A stretch of 42,500 bases of DNA from Apostichopus japonicus (Eukaryota > Echinodermata > Holothuroidea > Aspidochirotida > Stichopodidae): the NCBI RefSeq assembly GCF_037975245.1, contig NC_092571.1:11692417-11734916 (forward strand), given 5' to 3'. The notes beneath the pieces were generated by a model. It saw only the letters and a list, made by a program, of their open reading frames with translations. It had not been told where the DNA came from and ran no database searches. The stretch's first letter is position 1; every line of letters begins with the position of its first letter. Made by a program: the position numbers and the translations under genes. Below are positions 22,001 to 32,866 of this stretch, piece by piece.

Positions 22001-22084
22001 TTGTTCTGCGCATCGACGTACTGAGGACAGGTTATAGATGATGCCATGTGATTTGAGCGAGTTCCAAAGTTGCCACGTTTGCAA
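19051..22084 (-). pseudogene. LINE ORF2: endonuclease plus reverse transcriptase (one frameshift, three stops)
   Basis: The first part (22084 to about 21545) is the apurinic-type endonuclease: ETANVRSARNKTSLIVDHI, CCLTETWLKSSD, RIGGGTGLIVR, IIYRPPYS. A run of seven A (plus 21539-21545), one base too many, shifts the frame. The second part resumes with KLILTGDFNIHVD and VSDHWSIRC. The reverse transcriptase has IYSNYRPISNLSYVSKLVER, LLDLSAAFDTVNHDIL (motif A), CCVPQGSCLGPVLF (motif B) and HSYADDTQLYLSF (motif C). An in-frame TAA at 19864-19866 follows motif C closely. The frame then continues (AVLAMQSLIFEIRHWM ... KNLGVYLDSNMSM) to TAA codons at 19252-19254 and 19240-19242, and beyond them to GKRAFAYKGPRLWKSLPVEL before the natural TGA at 19051-19053. 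Repairing four small lesions would give one frame, so decay is recent. Confidence 0.8.
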
Positions 22085-23169
22085 TTAATGCAAGAATGTT
22101 TATCTGTTTCGTCAACGGGTGAGATCTTGCAAAGCCTGGTTTCGTGGTCATTTGCACAGATGGCACAAGAAGGGGTGGTTTTGTTAGAGCATTCTTTATG
22201 AGAGTGCCCAAACAGTTGACATATGCTGCATCGCTTGACATGGAATCTATCATAAATTTTGCAGGAGTTCATACCCAAGATGATACGATCACCATGTTTT
22301 TTCATGAAGTCACGAAGTGATGGGGACACATTGAATATGGCTTGAAAGAGGGTTTCATCATTTCTCAACGGCTTTGAAACAAGATAAGTAATATGATCTC
22401 CATGAGTATTGATTTGAAAATATTCTGCCAACCAACGAGTTTGTTGAAGTAGAACAGGCAAAGGGTCATCAGCAAAGGAAGCAGAAAACCCGACAACTGC
22501 AATAGTTGGCAGCATGGTACCAGTTTTTTTAATTGTTCCAATTTTGGGCAGGTTGTTAGTGATGGCAGTAGATAGTTTGTCACGTGATGAAGCTGAGTCA
22601 CATACAATAATGGTTTCGCCTGATTTGTTTTTGAAAGATTTGCTAATTTGGACATTGCTATCAACAATAGTTTTCTCAAGTGTGGTGGTGTCAATAGGAG
22701 ATTTTGGAATAACCAGTGCGGATTTGCTTACACGAGCCTTCCTTATTTCGACCATTTTCTCCTCATTTGACCAACACTCGCCAATGACAGGGGCAGTCGG
22801 AACGCTAGCATGAATAGATCCTTTGGCTTGTTCAGCTGATTGCTGAGATTGGCCTTTAGATTCAATGAGATTCTTAATTTCATTCAGGTTGAGCTCCAGG
22901 CGATCGACTTTCTTTTCTATATCGCACATTCGCGATTGATCAGGGGAGTTGACACTAGCATCTTTGTCTGATTTACAAGAGTTACAGATGTAGAAAAAAT
23001 TTGGGTAGAGTTTAGATGCATTGTCCAGCATATTATACAATGATGATGTGCATAGCTTCTTCTTGTCTCCACAATCAAATGCATGCACTGATGATTGGCA
23101 AAGAAAACAACACAATAGGTTTGCCTGCATGCAGTTGCACACTGTGCACTCGGCAATGGAGGTAGACAT
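21970..23169 (-). CDS. LINE ORF1 protein: PHD-like finger, coiled coil, zinc knuckles
   Basis: A 399-residue frame from the first ATG (23169). The N-terminus has a PHD/RING-like cysteine pattern (CTVCNCMQANLLCCFLCQSSVH ... YICNSCKS). A predicted coiled coil follows (MCDIEKKVDRLELNLNEIKNL), then a central RRM-like region (ETIIVCDSASSRDKLSTAI). Near the C-terminus are three Cys/His clusters (CSICQLFGHSHKEC, CAICANDHETRLC, CINCKRGNFG). CR1-group ORF1 proteins are known to combine plant-homeodomain-like fingers and nucleic-acid-binding knuckles, and bind the element RNA. The end overlaps the upstream part of the ORF2 frame by about 115 bp. The frame is intact. Confidence 0.75.
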   Translation of the reverse strand: MSTSIAECTVCNCMQANLLCCFLCQSSVHAFDCGDKKKLCTSSLYNMLDNASKLYPNFFYICNSCKSDKDASVNSPDQSRMCDIEKKVDRLELNLNEIKNLIESKGQSQQSAEQAKGSIHASVPTAPVIGECWSNEEKMVEIRKARVSKSALVIPKSPIDTTTLEKTIVDSNVQISKSFKNKSGETIIVCDSASSRDKLSTAITNNLPKIGTIKKTGTMLPTIAVVGFSASFADDPLPVLLQQTRWLAEYFQINTHGDHITYLVSKPLRNDETLFQAIFNVSPSLRDFMKKHGDRIILGMNSCKIYDRFHVKRCSICQLFGHSHKECSNKTTPSCAICANDHETRLCKISPVDETDKHSCINCKRGNFGTRSNHMASSITCPQYVDAQNKVKRLIARLN

Positions 23170-23285
23170 AGTTAACGTGTGCACCACACACAGAATAAGT
23201 TTCGCAGAACTGATGTAAGTATCCAAGACAACTTAGGCTTAACAGCCCAGAGGCAAAAGGATTTCAAGTCGCCGTAAAGTGGGCG

Positions 23286-23425
23286 AAAACAATGTCAAAT
23301 TGGTTCAAAGAATACTCACAAGTGGCATAAGAATATAATAAAGTCCAACATCCGTGAAATATAAACTCCAATACGTAATTTAAATGAAATAACACAGCCG
23401 TTTCGGAGTAGATCAAATAACGATG
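23286..23425 (-). other. Possible PLE-type end remnant
   Basis: Minus strand reads CTACTCCGAAACGGCTGTGT followed by TATTTCATTTAAATTACG. The GAAAC plus TGTGTTATTT layout resembles the PLE end at 2605-2637, but there is no complete hammerhead core and no coding part. Confidence 0.25.
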
Positions 23426-23446
23426 TTTATATATATATATAGATAT

Positions 23447-23500
<54 letters not shown>
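23426..23500. repeat. (TA)n microsatellite
   Basis: TA array with AGATATAGATA at its left edge. Confidence 0.93.
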
Positions 23501-23568
23501 ATTGGAAATCGTAATGAGTTGGGAAATCAAGAACAGCGAAAACACTTCCAGCCTCCACCTGGATTCGT
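23501..23568 (-). mobile_element. tRNA-derived SINE, copy 4 (5'-truncated)
   Basis: Complement of the SINE tail with the full CACTGTTC-type segment (AGCCTCCACC ... AATCGTAATGAGTTGGGAAATC). It is cut inside the B box. The cut point is the same as in copy 5 at 24023-24092. Confidence 0.75.
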
Positions 23569-23595
23569 ATACATATATACATCTATATAATTACG

Positions 23596-23767
<172 letters not shown>

Positions 23768-23777
23768 TGTATGTATT

Positions 23778-23866
23778 AGCGTCCATAGTGGTTAGGGTGC
23801 CCGCATATAAAGCGGGAGGGTTCGAATCCCGGTGGAGGCTAGAAGATTTACTCATTACGTTTTCAA
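23778..23866 (+). mobile_element. tRNA-derived SINE, copy 3 (shortened)
   Basis: Close relative of copy 2: same D-arm gap, same shortened tail, with an additional loss of GGCCCG before the B box (GCGGGAGGGTTCGAATCCC). Flanking TA-rich sequence also matches copy 2, so the whole block was probably duplicated. Confidence 0.75.
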
Positions 23867-23985
23867 TTTTATATATATGTAAATATAAATATATTTATAT
23901 ACATATATATATAAATAAATAAATACATATATATATGCGTACTATATGTACCTTATATATATATTTATATATATATATATATATA

Positions 23986-24022
<37 letters not shown>
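23867..24022. repeat. (TA)n-rich SINE 3' flank
   Basis: AAATAAATACATATAT and TACTATATGTACCTTATA as after SINE copy 2, then TA repeats. Confidence 0.9.
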
Positions 24023-24023
<1 letters not shown>

Positions 24024-24092
24024 ATTGAAAATCGTAATGAGTTGGGAAATCAAGAACAGCGAAAACACTTCCAGCCTCCACCGGGATTCGTA
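24023..24092 (-). mobile_element. tRNA-derived SINE, copy 5 (5'-truncated)
   Basis: Same truncated minus-strand tail as copy 4 (AATCGTAATGAGTTGGGAAA ... CTCCACCGGGATTCG). Confidence 0.75.
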
Positions 24093-25325
<1,233 letters not shown>

Positions 25326-25468
25326 AATGTTGAATAGAACATTCCATCTTTCAACTCATGAAATATTTGCACTATTGCACTCATAACCATTTATTATTTA
25401 TATACTATACATATATATTATATATTATATATATATATTATATACTAAATTTTGAATTTTGCAGCCAA

Positions 25469-25512
25469 ACCTCTACTCAGAGTTTCATGCTTACTAGCAA
25501 TCGTCAGGAGGT
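25469..25512 (-). ncRNA. Hammerhead ribozyme-like motif, left arm of foldback
   Basis: Exact inverted copy of the motif at 25831-25874: stem I ACCTC/GAGGT, core CTGACGA and GAA, stem II TGCT/AGCA, stem III ACTC-T-GAGT. Confidence 0.62.
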
Positions 25513-25830
25513 GTACTAAAAAGCTATCTCTCTTTCATCTTAGTCTTAACTTTATTTTGGGGGTGTTTTGGTTGGTGTCTGCAGCTTGCGAGGATTTCAG
25601 ACCTTTTGTTCAGGAGATTAGGGCTGGTCCATTGTCAGGAGATCAAACACATCGATCAACAGCTCAGGTTCTTGTAATCTATGCCAGGCCGAGAAACTAG
25701 CAATAATAGATCATTCTAGCCCTAATCTCCTGAACAAAAGGTCTGAAATCCTCGCAAGCTGCAGACACCAACCAAAACACCCCCAAAATAAAGTTAAGAC
25801 TAAGATGAAAGAGAGATAGCTTTTTAGTAC

Positions 25831-25874
25831 ACCTCCTGACGATTGCTAGTAAGCATGAAACTCTGAGTAGAGGT
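25831..25874 (+). ncRNA. Hammerhead ribozyme-like motif, right arm of foldback
   Basis: Stem I ACCTC (25831-25835) with GAGGT (25870-25874), five Watson-Crick pairs. Core CTGACGA (25836-25842). Stem II TGCT (25844-25847) and AGCA (25852-25855) with a U-U apposition at its base. GAA (25857-25859). Self-complementary stem III ACTC-T-GAGT (25860-25868). Cleavage-site A25869 after GT (an NUH triplet). Of the five motifs it has the best stem I. The U-U pair in place of G-C beside the core is atypical. Confidence 0.65.
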
Positions 25875-25977
25875 TTGGCTACAAAATTCAAAATTTACAT
25901 TACGCTCTTCTTCATAACGCGGAATTGAGCACTCTGTCGTGTTCTACTTGGAACATTTTATACACTTCTATATTATA

Positions 25978-26014
<37 letters not shown>
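25978..26014. repeat. (TA)n microsatellite upstream of LRR gene B
   Basis: Short TA array; the copy A counterpart near 3131-3140 is much shorter. Confidence 0.9.
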
Positions 26015-26017
<3 letters not shown>

Positions 26018-26078
26018 TTTTTATAGTCCTGTACCTGGAGTCTTTACGTCGCCGAACGTACCGATTGAATGAACAGTC

Positions 26079-27608
26079 ATGATGACTGCTTTGTCCGTTG
26101 TCACTGGCATTCACCTCGTAGTTATTTTAACGGCATCACCATCATGTCAATGTGCCTGTCGAGATAGATATACTACCACCACATGCGATGGCCGCAATAG
26201 TAACATTTCTTCGCTACCTTTTCTTGAAAACAGGGAAACAATTGTAAATCTATTTGTTGTACATTCGAATATACCAGCCTTACGAAATGGTTGTATTCTG
26301 CTGCCAACATTTCCTAACTTGAGAACTCTTGGATTGTATTCGAACGGAATTTTTCAACTGAATGAACAGTTCTTTGAAAACGTTGCGAATGTTAGTCAAT
26401 TACACCTACAAAGAAACGAACTGAGCACGGTCCCTTCTAATTCTTTGAGTGTTCTTACCAAACTCACGTACCTCGATCTTAGTGGAAATAGAATCCTGGA
26501 ATTACCAGCAAAGTGCTTCGTTAACAACATATATTTAAAGGTTGTTATGTTATACAGAAATAACATCAGCAGCGTACACAAAGAAGCTTTCATAGAAATG
26601 CGTCACCTTGAGGTCTTAAATTTGGCATGGAATAATATCACAGAGATCAATTTGTGTGATGAGAAAACACACCACCTGACATCATTAACTTCACTTGATT
26701 TGAAACACAACAGCATAGAATATTTCCATTGTAGTAATAACCTGTCTATGTTGACTTCTTACGATGCGGAAGATAACGAGCTATCTTATTTAGATGAATA
26801 TTCATTGCACGGTCTTTCTCAATTGAAGACACTTTGGTTACCAGGAAATCATTTATCAGATGTCCACGAATTTACCTTTGGCAATACTACGCACGGACTA
26901 CAACATTTAACTTTGAGCAGAAATCGGTTTAGCGATATTCCAACACAGTTCATAAAAATGCTCACGTTTTTGGAGATTTTAAAGTTGCAGTTTAACTCCA
27001 TTACCGCTTTACCGGCACGGGCATTCCAAGCCAATGAATTCCTATATCAAATTAACTTAGAGCATAACTTGATTCATGTGACTGCGCCGAATTCATTGAA
27101 AGGACTAACCCGTCTACGTTATCTTAATTTGAGAGGAAATGTTTTAAATGGACTCCCATCATCAGGTTTCTTGGAGGAGGAAGAAGACTTTGGAATAAAT
27201 CTCGCAGGTAACCCATGGACGTGCGACTGCAATGCATTGCCTGTCTACAATTGGTTAAGTAAATCCAGATTCTACCAACATGATCTGATTTGTCAGAGCC
27301 CAATCTCAGTTTATGGTGAACAACTTATGAAGCTCTCAGTTTCGGACTTTTGCGATGTCGCGGATATGTTGACTACTCAATGGCAGTTCTACGAGTCTAC
27401 CACTACACCAAGTCCAACAGTGAACTACGATATTGCTGTTATCAGTGCAGCTATATGGATTTTCGGAGGATTATTTCTCTTAGTTTTTCTTCTTACCAAT
27501 ATTCGAATGCTACGACGTTGCATCAACTGCCCAAGGAAGCAAGATAACCGTTTGGCAGCTCCAGAGCCGGACACACCATTGGGCCAAATGCGGGCTCAAA
27601 TCCCCTAA
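26079..27608 (+). CDS. Leucine-rich-repeat single-pass membrane receptor, copy B
   Basis: Intronless 509-residue protein, same length and architecture as the gene at 3212 (signal peptide, LRRNT, about 13 LRRs, LRRCT, stalk, membrane helix, 35-residue tail), with no indels. Substitutions relative to copy A: F8V, I9T, I30R, M117T, I142L, R151I, T155V, S197T, L205S, N207D, R210H, M213I, I227S, H229D, I278T, N302K, V313A, Q314R, Q322L, H324Q, T341K, G352R, V374N, M381T, L389V, E487K. Residues 31-116 and 390-486 are identical. By eye about 30 base changes alter the protein and 4 are silent (codons 200, 222, 482, 508). All cap cysteines and N-glycosylation sequons are kept. Both copies appear functional. 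Upstream about 50 bp of 5' flank (CCTGTACCTGGAGTC ... CGTACCGATTGAATG) is conserved with copy A. Confidence 0.88.
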   Translation: MMTALSVVTGIHLVVILTASPSCQCACRDRYTTTTCDGRNSNISSLPFLENRETIVNLFVVHSNIPALRNGCILLPTFPNLRTLGLYSNGIFQLNEQFFENVANVSQLHLQRNELSTVPSNSLSVLTKLTYLDLSGNRILELPAKCFVNNIYLKVVMLYRNNISSVHKEAFIEMRHLEVLNLAWNNITEINLCDEKTHHLTSLTSLDLKHNSIEYFHCSNNLSMLTSYDAEDNELSYLDEYSLHGLSQLKTLWLPGNHLSDVHEFTFGNTTHGLQHLTLSRNRFSDIPTQFIKMLTFLEILKLQFNSITALPARAFQANEFLYQINLEHNLIHVTAPNSLKGLTRLRYLNLRGNVLNGLPSSGFLEEEEDFGINLAGNPWTCDCNALPVYNWLSKSRFYQHDLICQSPISVYGEQLMKLSVSDFCDVADMLTTQWQFYESTTTPSPTVNYDIAVISAAIWIFGGLFLLVFLLTNIRMLRRCINCPRKQDNRLAAPEPDTPLGQMRAQIP

Positions 27609-29009
27609 TCTAATGTCCCCTAAAATTATTTTAAAAAAATATATAAAAACAGTTCATAGAAACGAGGAAGACTGGGTGGGATAGCGACATATTCGTATAT
27701 CTTTCCTATATTACTTGATATTACATAATATTACTTTCCTAATTATGTAGTACATTATATAATTATGTGGTATAGCAAATAACTTATTCATCAATCGAAA
27801 GATATCGTGAGCGAAATCTTTACAAAACATTGCATTGCAGATTTATGATGTATGCATACATAATTACTGTGCAACTCACAAGTAAAATGTCGACACAACG
27901 TAAGCCTTGGTTGCCACACGGACATCCGAGGGCCCTAACATTAGTTTATCAGGACCAGCCCCTCCCCAACCCCACAAAATGGTAAATTTGGCCCCAAGGC
28001 AGAACAATAAGATTAATGCATAACATTAAATGCCTCGAAGTATTCTTGACGTTTGGTGTGAGGGGATATGCGAGGGGTGGGGTGGTAGGGGGGTGATATA
28101 TGTGTTCTCTTTTTTTTAGTACGTAATCGTGATACGTATATACATAACACCTAACGTAGCATAACATGGTGAGATTTCCTTTGTCCATTCTCTGACTTGG
28201 GCTACTTTTCTTTTAAACGTGGTAAAATATGCAAACAACTGTCAACATCGCGAGGAGTCCGGTTAATATATGCACTTGCTTAACAAATTTTCCTTCTACG
28301 TTTCGATGTTTTGGCAAGCCTGCTAATGTTTTTATTTTCCCATATATTTGTTTCACTGAACATCTCAGAACAGACCATATTTATTAAATGCTTGTTTCTA
28401 AAGGTGTGATAGAACTATCGTCCTTGAAATGAACCAAAGAAGCAAAATATGGTGGAGACAAGCATTTAAAATCTAACTTGTACGAATATTTTGGCATTTC
28501 TTTTCTTTGCTTTTATCTAATTTCTTAGTCGATTTTTGAATAATTAATTGTGTTTATTTTGTACATAACTCCTAAGCACACAAACTTGTCTCCAAGCACG
28601 ACGAAAGACTCTTTCTATTGATTGAGACATATGTTCATCCCTTGTTATAAGCGCTGATTTAGTAAATTTTCAGGGACGTAGCTACGAGGGGCGGGGGGGG
28701 GGGTGGGTGCGGGTTCTCATCCCCAAATAATTGAGTTGAATCTTCAATAGTTAGAAAAGTCGGTGGTTAAAAACATGACTGTTGGAAAATTTAATCTATG
28801 TCACATCTCTTAAAATAAATTTAAGCTTTATCGCAATCTCGACAGGATAATTTTGATTCAATATAGGTTGTTTCTAATTTTAGGCTTACATTATTTACAA
28901 GATTTGACGAAATTCGAACTTACTTATTAACCAAAATCTTGTTTCTAACTCCTTGTACAACCCATAGTAAAGTTGGAAATATACTACTGAATGTAACTTG
29001 TAATATTGT
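27609..29009. other. Non-coding 3' flank of LRR gene B
   Basis: Matches 4742-5928 of copy A with small indels. It includes an extra stretch near 28095-28310 without a close partner in copy A and a hAT-like end at about 28672 (CAGGGACGTAGCTACGAGG). No gene seen. Confidence 0.55.
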
Positions 29010-29054
29010 GCAGTGCCAACTTTATCCATCTACTCAACAACAACAACAACAACA

Positions 29055-29783
29055 ATGAATACAAGTAAGTCCTCCACTCGGGGACAGACAAAGGATCAGC
29101 AGCTTGTTTCAATTGTCATTGAAAAAGTCCTGAAAAGCCCAGAAATCCAGAATATGCTCCAAAACTGTGTTAAGGCAGCACTAGATGTTAAATTTGACGC
29201 CCTTCGAGTCGACATAGAGAAGATATCTGGTGGCATTCACGACATCGAATGCAAACTTGAAGAGCAGGCCACAGAGCTTAATGAGTGCAAGAAATTGTAT
29301 AGCCGTATGGAAGAGTGCACGTCGACCCTGACCAAGCAAATGGATAATTTAGAACAATACTCGAGGAGGAACTGTGTCCGAGTTAGCGGAGTCGAGGAAA
29401 CCGGACAAGAGAACACAGACCAAATAATACTGGATATTGCTGCTAACCGCCTGGGAATTACTCTCAACATAACCGACATTGATCGCTCTCATCGTATTGG
29501 ACATCCAAGGAACACAACCTCAACTCGTGCAATCATTGTTAAGTTTACCTCCTATCGTTCAAGAGCTATGTTTATAGGTGCAAGGAGGAAGCTGAAGGGG
29601 TCCAAGATTGTTATCACAGAGGATCTCACTAGAAGAAACCAAGACCTCCTTTACAAGGCACGGAACCACCCTGGAGTAAAGACGGCCTGGTCACACGATG
29701 GTAACATTATTGTACTAACCTCACGAAACGGAACAGATTTCAGAAAGAAGATTATGAGTGAAAATGACTTGTCACAACTTTAA
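29055..29783 (+). CDS. LINE ORF1 protein (coiled coil plus RRM, L1-type)
   Basis: A 242-residue protein from the ATG at 29055, preceded by (ACA)n. Order: a helical N-terminal part, a heptad-like stretch (DIECKLEEQATELNECKKLYSR...TLTKQMDNLEQYSRR) fitting a coiled coil, then an RRM-type core starting NCVRVSGVEE and containing DIDRSHRIG, AIIVKFTSYRSRAMF and GARRKLKGSKIVITEDLTRR. Last comes a C-terminal domain with VKTAWSHDGNIIVLT. Such proteins bind element RNA as trimers and act as nucleic-acid chaperones. The frame has no lesion. ORF2 starts 113 bp downstream. Confidence 0.8.
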   Translation: MNTSKSSTRGQTKDQQLVSIVIEKVLKSPEIQNMLQNCVKAALDVKFDALRVDIEKISGGIHDIECKLEEQATELNECKKLYSRMEECTSTLTKQMDNLEQYSRRNCVRVSGVEETGQENTDQIILDIAANRLGITLNITDIDRSHRIGHPRNTTSTRAIIVKFTSYRSRAMFIGARRKLKGSKIVITEDLTRRNQDLLYKARNHPGVKTAWSHDGNIIVLTSRNGTDFRKKIMSENDLSQL

Positions 29784-29896
29784 TTTAGGTTCATTGCTTG
29801 CTCTCTGGCGGTCGATTGCGTTGGTTAATCAAGTCAACACAGGTACCCTGTTATGGTATAGATATTTCATATTTTCTTTACACATATTATATTTGA

Positions 29897-32866
29897 ATGT
29901 TACCTACATTCAATACTTTAAGTGATAATAATGATAACTTAAATTTAACCGACAATGGATCTCCAAATTCACAATATATTGCAATTACAGATCTCTCCAC
30001 TAAATTATGTAATCCAGCCACAATTAGCTTTATTCACATAAATAGCCGCAGTTTATGGAAAAACCATGATCATATAAGTCAATTACTTTCACAGTGTCCA
30101 TTTGATATTGTAGCTATAACTGAAACGTGGTTAGAGCCTAATACACCAGTACAAATGTTGTCCATTCCTAATTATAACTTCATTAATCGTGATAGACCTA
30201 ACAAAAGAGGTGGTGGTGTTGGATTTTATATTGCAAGCCATATTAATTATATTATTCGGGATGACCTAATGCACAATTCTAATAATTTTGAATCAATGTT
30301 TGTTGAAATAATCTCAAATAAGAGTAAAAATACTATTGTTGGTGTAGTTTATCGTCCCCCAGCAAACTCAATACCGACTTTCATCGAGGACCTATCTCCT
30401 TTATTAGATACTATTAATAACACGAATAAAAACATAATCCTACTGGGTGATTTTAATATAGATTTAATAAAGTATGGTACCGACAACACTACAACGAATT
30501 TCCTAGATATATTGTACTCATCTTCTTTTTTACCATTGATTACAAAACCCACTCGCATTACTGAAAATTCTGCAACTTTGCTGGATAATATTTTTTGCAA
30601 TAATTTAATCGGTTCATTTACTTCGGGTATTTTACTTTCTGACATAAGTGATCATTTACCAGTCTATTACATTCAAAGTTTAAATCAACCTACTAACTCT
30701 GGCAATGACCATTCTGTATTTTATAAAAGGAAAATTACACCTACAAGTTTGTTTAACCTAGTTGCAGAACTTGATTGTCTAGATTGGGAATGGCTATATT
30801 CAACAAACGATGTTGACATATCTTATGATGGTTTTATCAATACATTCTTACTTATTTATAATAAGCACTGCCCTTTACAAAAAGTTACTTCTAAAAATAG
30901 ACGACTTTCATCACCGTGGCTAACAAGGGGTGTTTTGAAATCTATTCGACATAAGAATAATTTATTTAAGAATTATATAAAAAATCCTACTCCTGAAAAT
31001 AAAGTCAAATATTCAGTCTACAGAAATCAAACAACCAGTGTTACCAGGAAGGCTAAAGAATTATATTACCTTAATATGTTTGAGAATAATAAAAACAATT
31101 TGAATAAAACATGGAAAATAATTAATAAACTAATTACAGACAATTCTAAGTTACACAAAATTTCAAAGATTAATCACAATGGAAGCGTTTTGACTAATGA
31201 GAATGATATTGCAAACGCATTTAACGATTTCTTTACACTAATTGGTCCTTCCCTGGCTGAGAAAATTCCTACTTGTAATGCGGTTTTTAATGATTTCCTA
31301 AGAGGCTCTTGTACAAATTCTTTATTTTTGTCTCCTAGTAATCCTTCAGAAATTATCAATATTATCAGTAAACTTAAGAGGAATTCTGCATCTGGGTTTG
31401 ACGGTATATCAGTACGCATTCTACAATCTATTTCACATGTTATTGCCCGGCCATTATCTCATATTTTTAATATTTCACTATCAACTGGTATATTCCCAAA
31501 TTCTGCCAAACTTGCTAGAGTAACACCTATATTTAAGACAGGTAAAACTGATGAATTGTCAAATTATAGACCAATTTCAGTACTCACTTCTCTATCTAAA
31601 ATAATTGAGAAAATTATCTACTCCAGAACTATAACTTTTCTAAATAGCAACAACATAATTTCCGATAATCAGTATGGTTTTCGTCAAAATCGTTCAACTA
31701 GTATGGCTGGCCTTGACGTCATTGATTTTATTACTACTGGTTTTAATAATAAGCAGTCTACCCTTGGAATATTTATAGACCTATCAAAAGCTTTTGATAC
31801 GGTCAATCATGATATATTATTAAACAAACTAAGTCATTATGGGATTAGGGGACTTGCGTTACAGTTGTTTCGAAATTACCTATCAGATCGTAAACAGAGT
31901 GTTATTATTGGCGAACACGTTTCAGCTTATTGTAATATAACTTGTGGTGTTCCTCAGGGATCTATTCTAGGACCGCTCCTTTTTCTCATTTATATCAATG
32001 ATCTCCCTAATTGTTCAAGTATTCTTAAATTTTGTCTTTTTGCTGATGACACTAGCATACTATTTAAGAATAATGATTTGAATGCATATAATCGTATTTT
32101 AAATAATGAACTTTCTGCTATTGCAGATTGGTTTTGTGCTAATAAGTTGTCTCTTAATGTCAATAAAACTAACTTCATAGTTTTTCACACTTACCATTCC
32201 ACCAAACCCAAACTAAAACTTATCTTGAACAATACAATTATACATGAAACAGAAAACGTTAAGTTCCTTGGAGTTCAACTTGACCCACTCTTAAGCTGGA
32301 AAACCCACATTGATTATATTTGTACTAAAGTGTCTAAGACGATTGGCATTCTTTATAAAATTAGGTTTCATGTTCCTCATCAGGTATTGTTATCCCTTTA
32401 TTATACATTGGTTTATCCTCATCTTTCGTACTGTAATATTCTCTGGGGCAATGCGCATACTGTTCATCTGAATAGATTATTTGTGCTCCAAAAGAAGTTG
32501 ATACGACTGATTAGCAAATCAGATTATCTTAGTCATACTACTCCTATTTTTAAGAATTTAAGTATCTTAACAGTTTTTGACATATATCAACTCCAACTTG
32601 GAAGCTTTGTTTTCAAATATCTTCATGATTTACTTCCACCTCCGTTTAAGTCTTTTTTTAATTTAAATAATCAACTCCATAGTTATAACACCAGACACTC
32701 AACTGCCATTCATTTGGATTACCCACGATTAGTTTTAAATACTAAGTCTGTAAGATTTACTGGTGCCACATTTTGGAATACTCTCGAACCCAAACTTAAA
32801 AAATCACCAACCTTATCAATATTCATAAAGCAACTGAAGCTATATTTGTTAAACAATGATTTGTAA
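29897..32866 (+). CDS. LINE ORF2 polyprotein: apurinic-type endonuclease and reverse transcriptase
   Basis: 989 residues, ATG at 29897, uninterrupted. Endonuclease: FIHINSRSL (45-53), ITETWLEP (74-81, catalytic Glu), VVYRPP (150-155), LLGDFNIDL (182-190), SDISDHLPV (248-256, catalytic Asp-His). Reverse transcriptase: ELSNYRPISVLTSLSKIIEK, IFIDLSKAFDTVNHDIL (motif A, Asp at 628), GVPQGSILGPLLFLIYINDL (motif B), LFADDTSI (motif C, FADD at 715-718), NVKFLGVQLDPLLSW. C-terminal domain: YNTRHSTAIHL ... TGATFWNTLEP; there is no RNase H domain. This layout and the DLSKAFDTVNHDILL/GVPQGSILGPLLF wording place it in the jockey/CR1/L2 assemblage; the exact clade is not decided. It nicks the target and copies its RNA in place. 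Catalytic residues are all present. Confidence 0.88.
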   Translation: MLPTFNTLSDNNDNLNLTDNGSPNSQYIAITDLSTKLCNPATISFIHINSRSLWKNHDHISQLLSQCPFDIVAITETWLEPNTPVQMLSIPNYNFINRDRPNKRGGGVGFYIASHINYIIRDDLMHNSNNFESMFVEIISNKSKNTIVGVVYRPPANSIPTFIEDLSPLLDTINNTNKNIILLGDFNIDLIKYGTDNTTTNFLDILYSSSFLPLITKPTRITENSATLLDNIFCNNLIGSFTSGILLSDISDHLPVYYIQSLNQPTNSGNDHSVFYKRKITPTSLFNLVAELDCLDWEWLYSTNDVDISYDGFINTFLLIYNKHCPLQKVTSKNRRLSSPWLTRGVLKSIRHKNNLFKNYIKNPTPENKVKYSVYRNQTTSVTRKAKELYYLNMFENNKNNLNKTWKIINKLITDNSKLHKISKINHNGSVLTNENDIANAFNDFFTLIGPSLAEKIPTCNAVFNDFLRGSCTNSLFLSPSNPSEIINIISKLKRNSASGFDGISVRILQSISHVIARPLSHIFNISLSTGIFPNSAKLARVTPIFKTGKTDELSNYRPISVLTSLSKIIEKIIYSRTITFLNSNNIISDNQYGFRQNRSTSMAGLDVIDFITTGFNNKQSTLGIFIDLSKAFDTVNHDILLNKLSHYGIRGLALQLFRNYLSDRKQSVIIGEHVSAYCNITCGVPQGSILGPLLFLIYINDLPNCSSILKFCLFADDTSILFKNNDLNAYNRILNNELSAIADWFCANKLSLNVNKTNFIVFHTYHSTKPKLKLILNNTIIHETENVKFLGVQLDPLLSWKTHIDYICTKVSKTIGILYKIRFHVPHQVLLSLYYTLVYPHLSYCNILWGNAHTVHLNRLFVLQKKLIRLISKSDYLSHTTPIFKNLSILTVFDIYQLQLGSFVFKYLHDLLPPPFKSFFNLNNQLHSYNTRHSTAIHLDYPRLVLNTKSVRFTGATFWNTLEPKLKKSPTLSIFIKQLKLYLLNNDL

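Larger units (their letters stand above)
18951..23285 (-). mobile_element. CR1/L2-type LINE, near full length, mildly decayed
   Basis: Minus strand order: short 5' UTR (boundary about 23285, uncertain), ORF1 (23169-21970), ORF2 (about 22084-19051), about 100-bp 3' UTR ending in (TTA)n at 18951-18977. A short microsatellite tail instead of poly(A) is typical of CR1/L2 elements. ORF2 has one frameshift and three in-frame stops. Confidence 0.8.
25446..25897. mobile_element. Foldback element with 180-bp arms and a hammerhead-like motif in each arm
   Basis: The arms 25446-25625 and 25718-25897 are inverted copies that look almost identical (one mismatch noticed, GCAGCC against GTAGCC), with a 92-bp loop. 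Each arm carries the same 44-nt hammerhead-like motif reading outward. The element lies in TA-rich DNA and is absent from the matching place in copy A (about 3125-3150), so it probably inserted after the duplication. It encodes no protein; frames across it are mirror images of one another. Confidence 0.8.

Noticed and set aside
25452-25891. Two similar frames of 82 and 64 codons on opposite strands
   Set aside because: They read the two arms of one inverted repeat, so the similarity is structural and gives no coding evidence.
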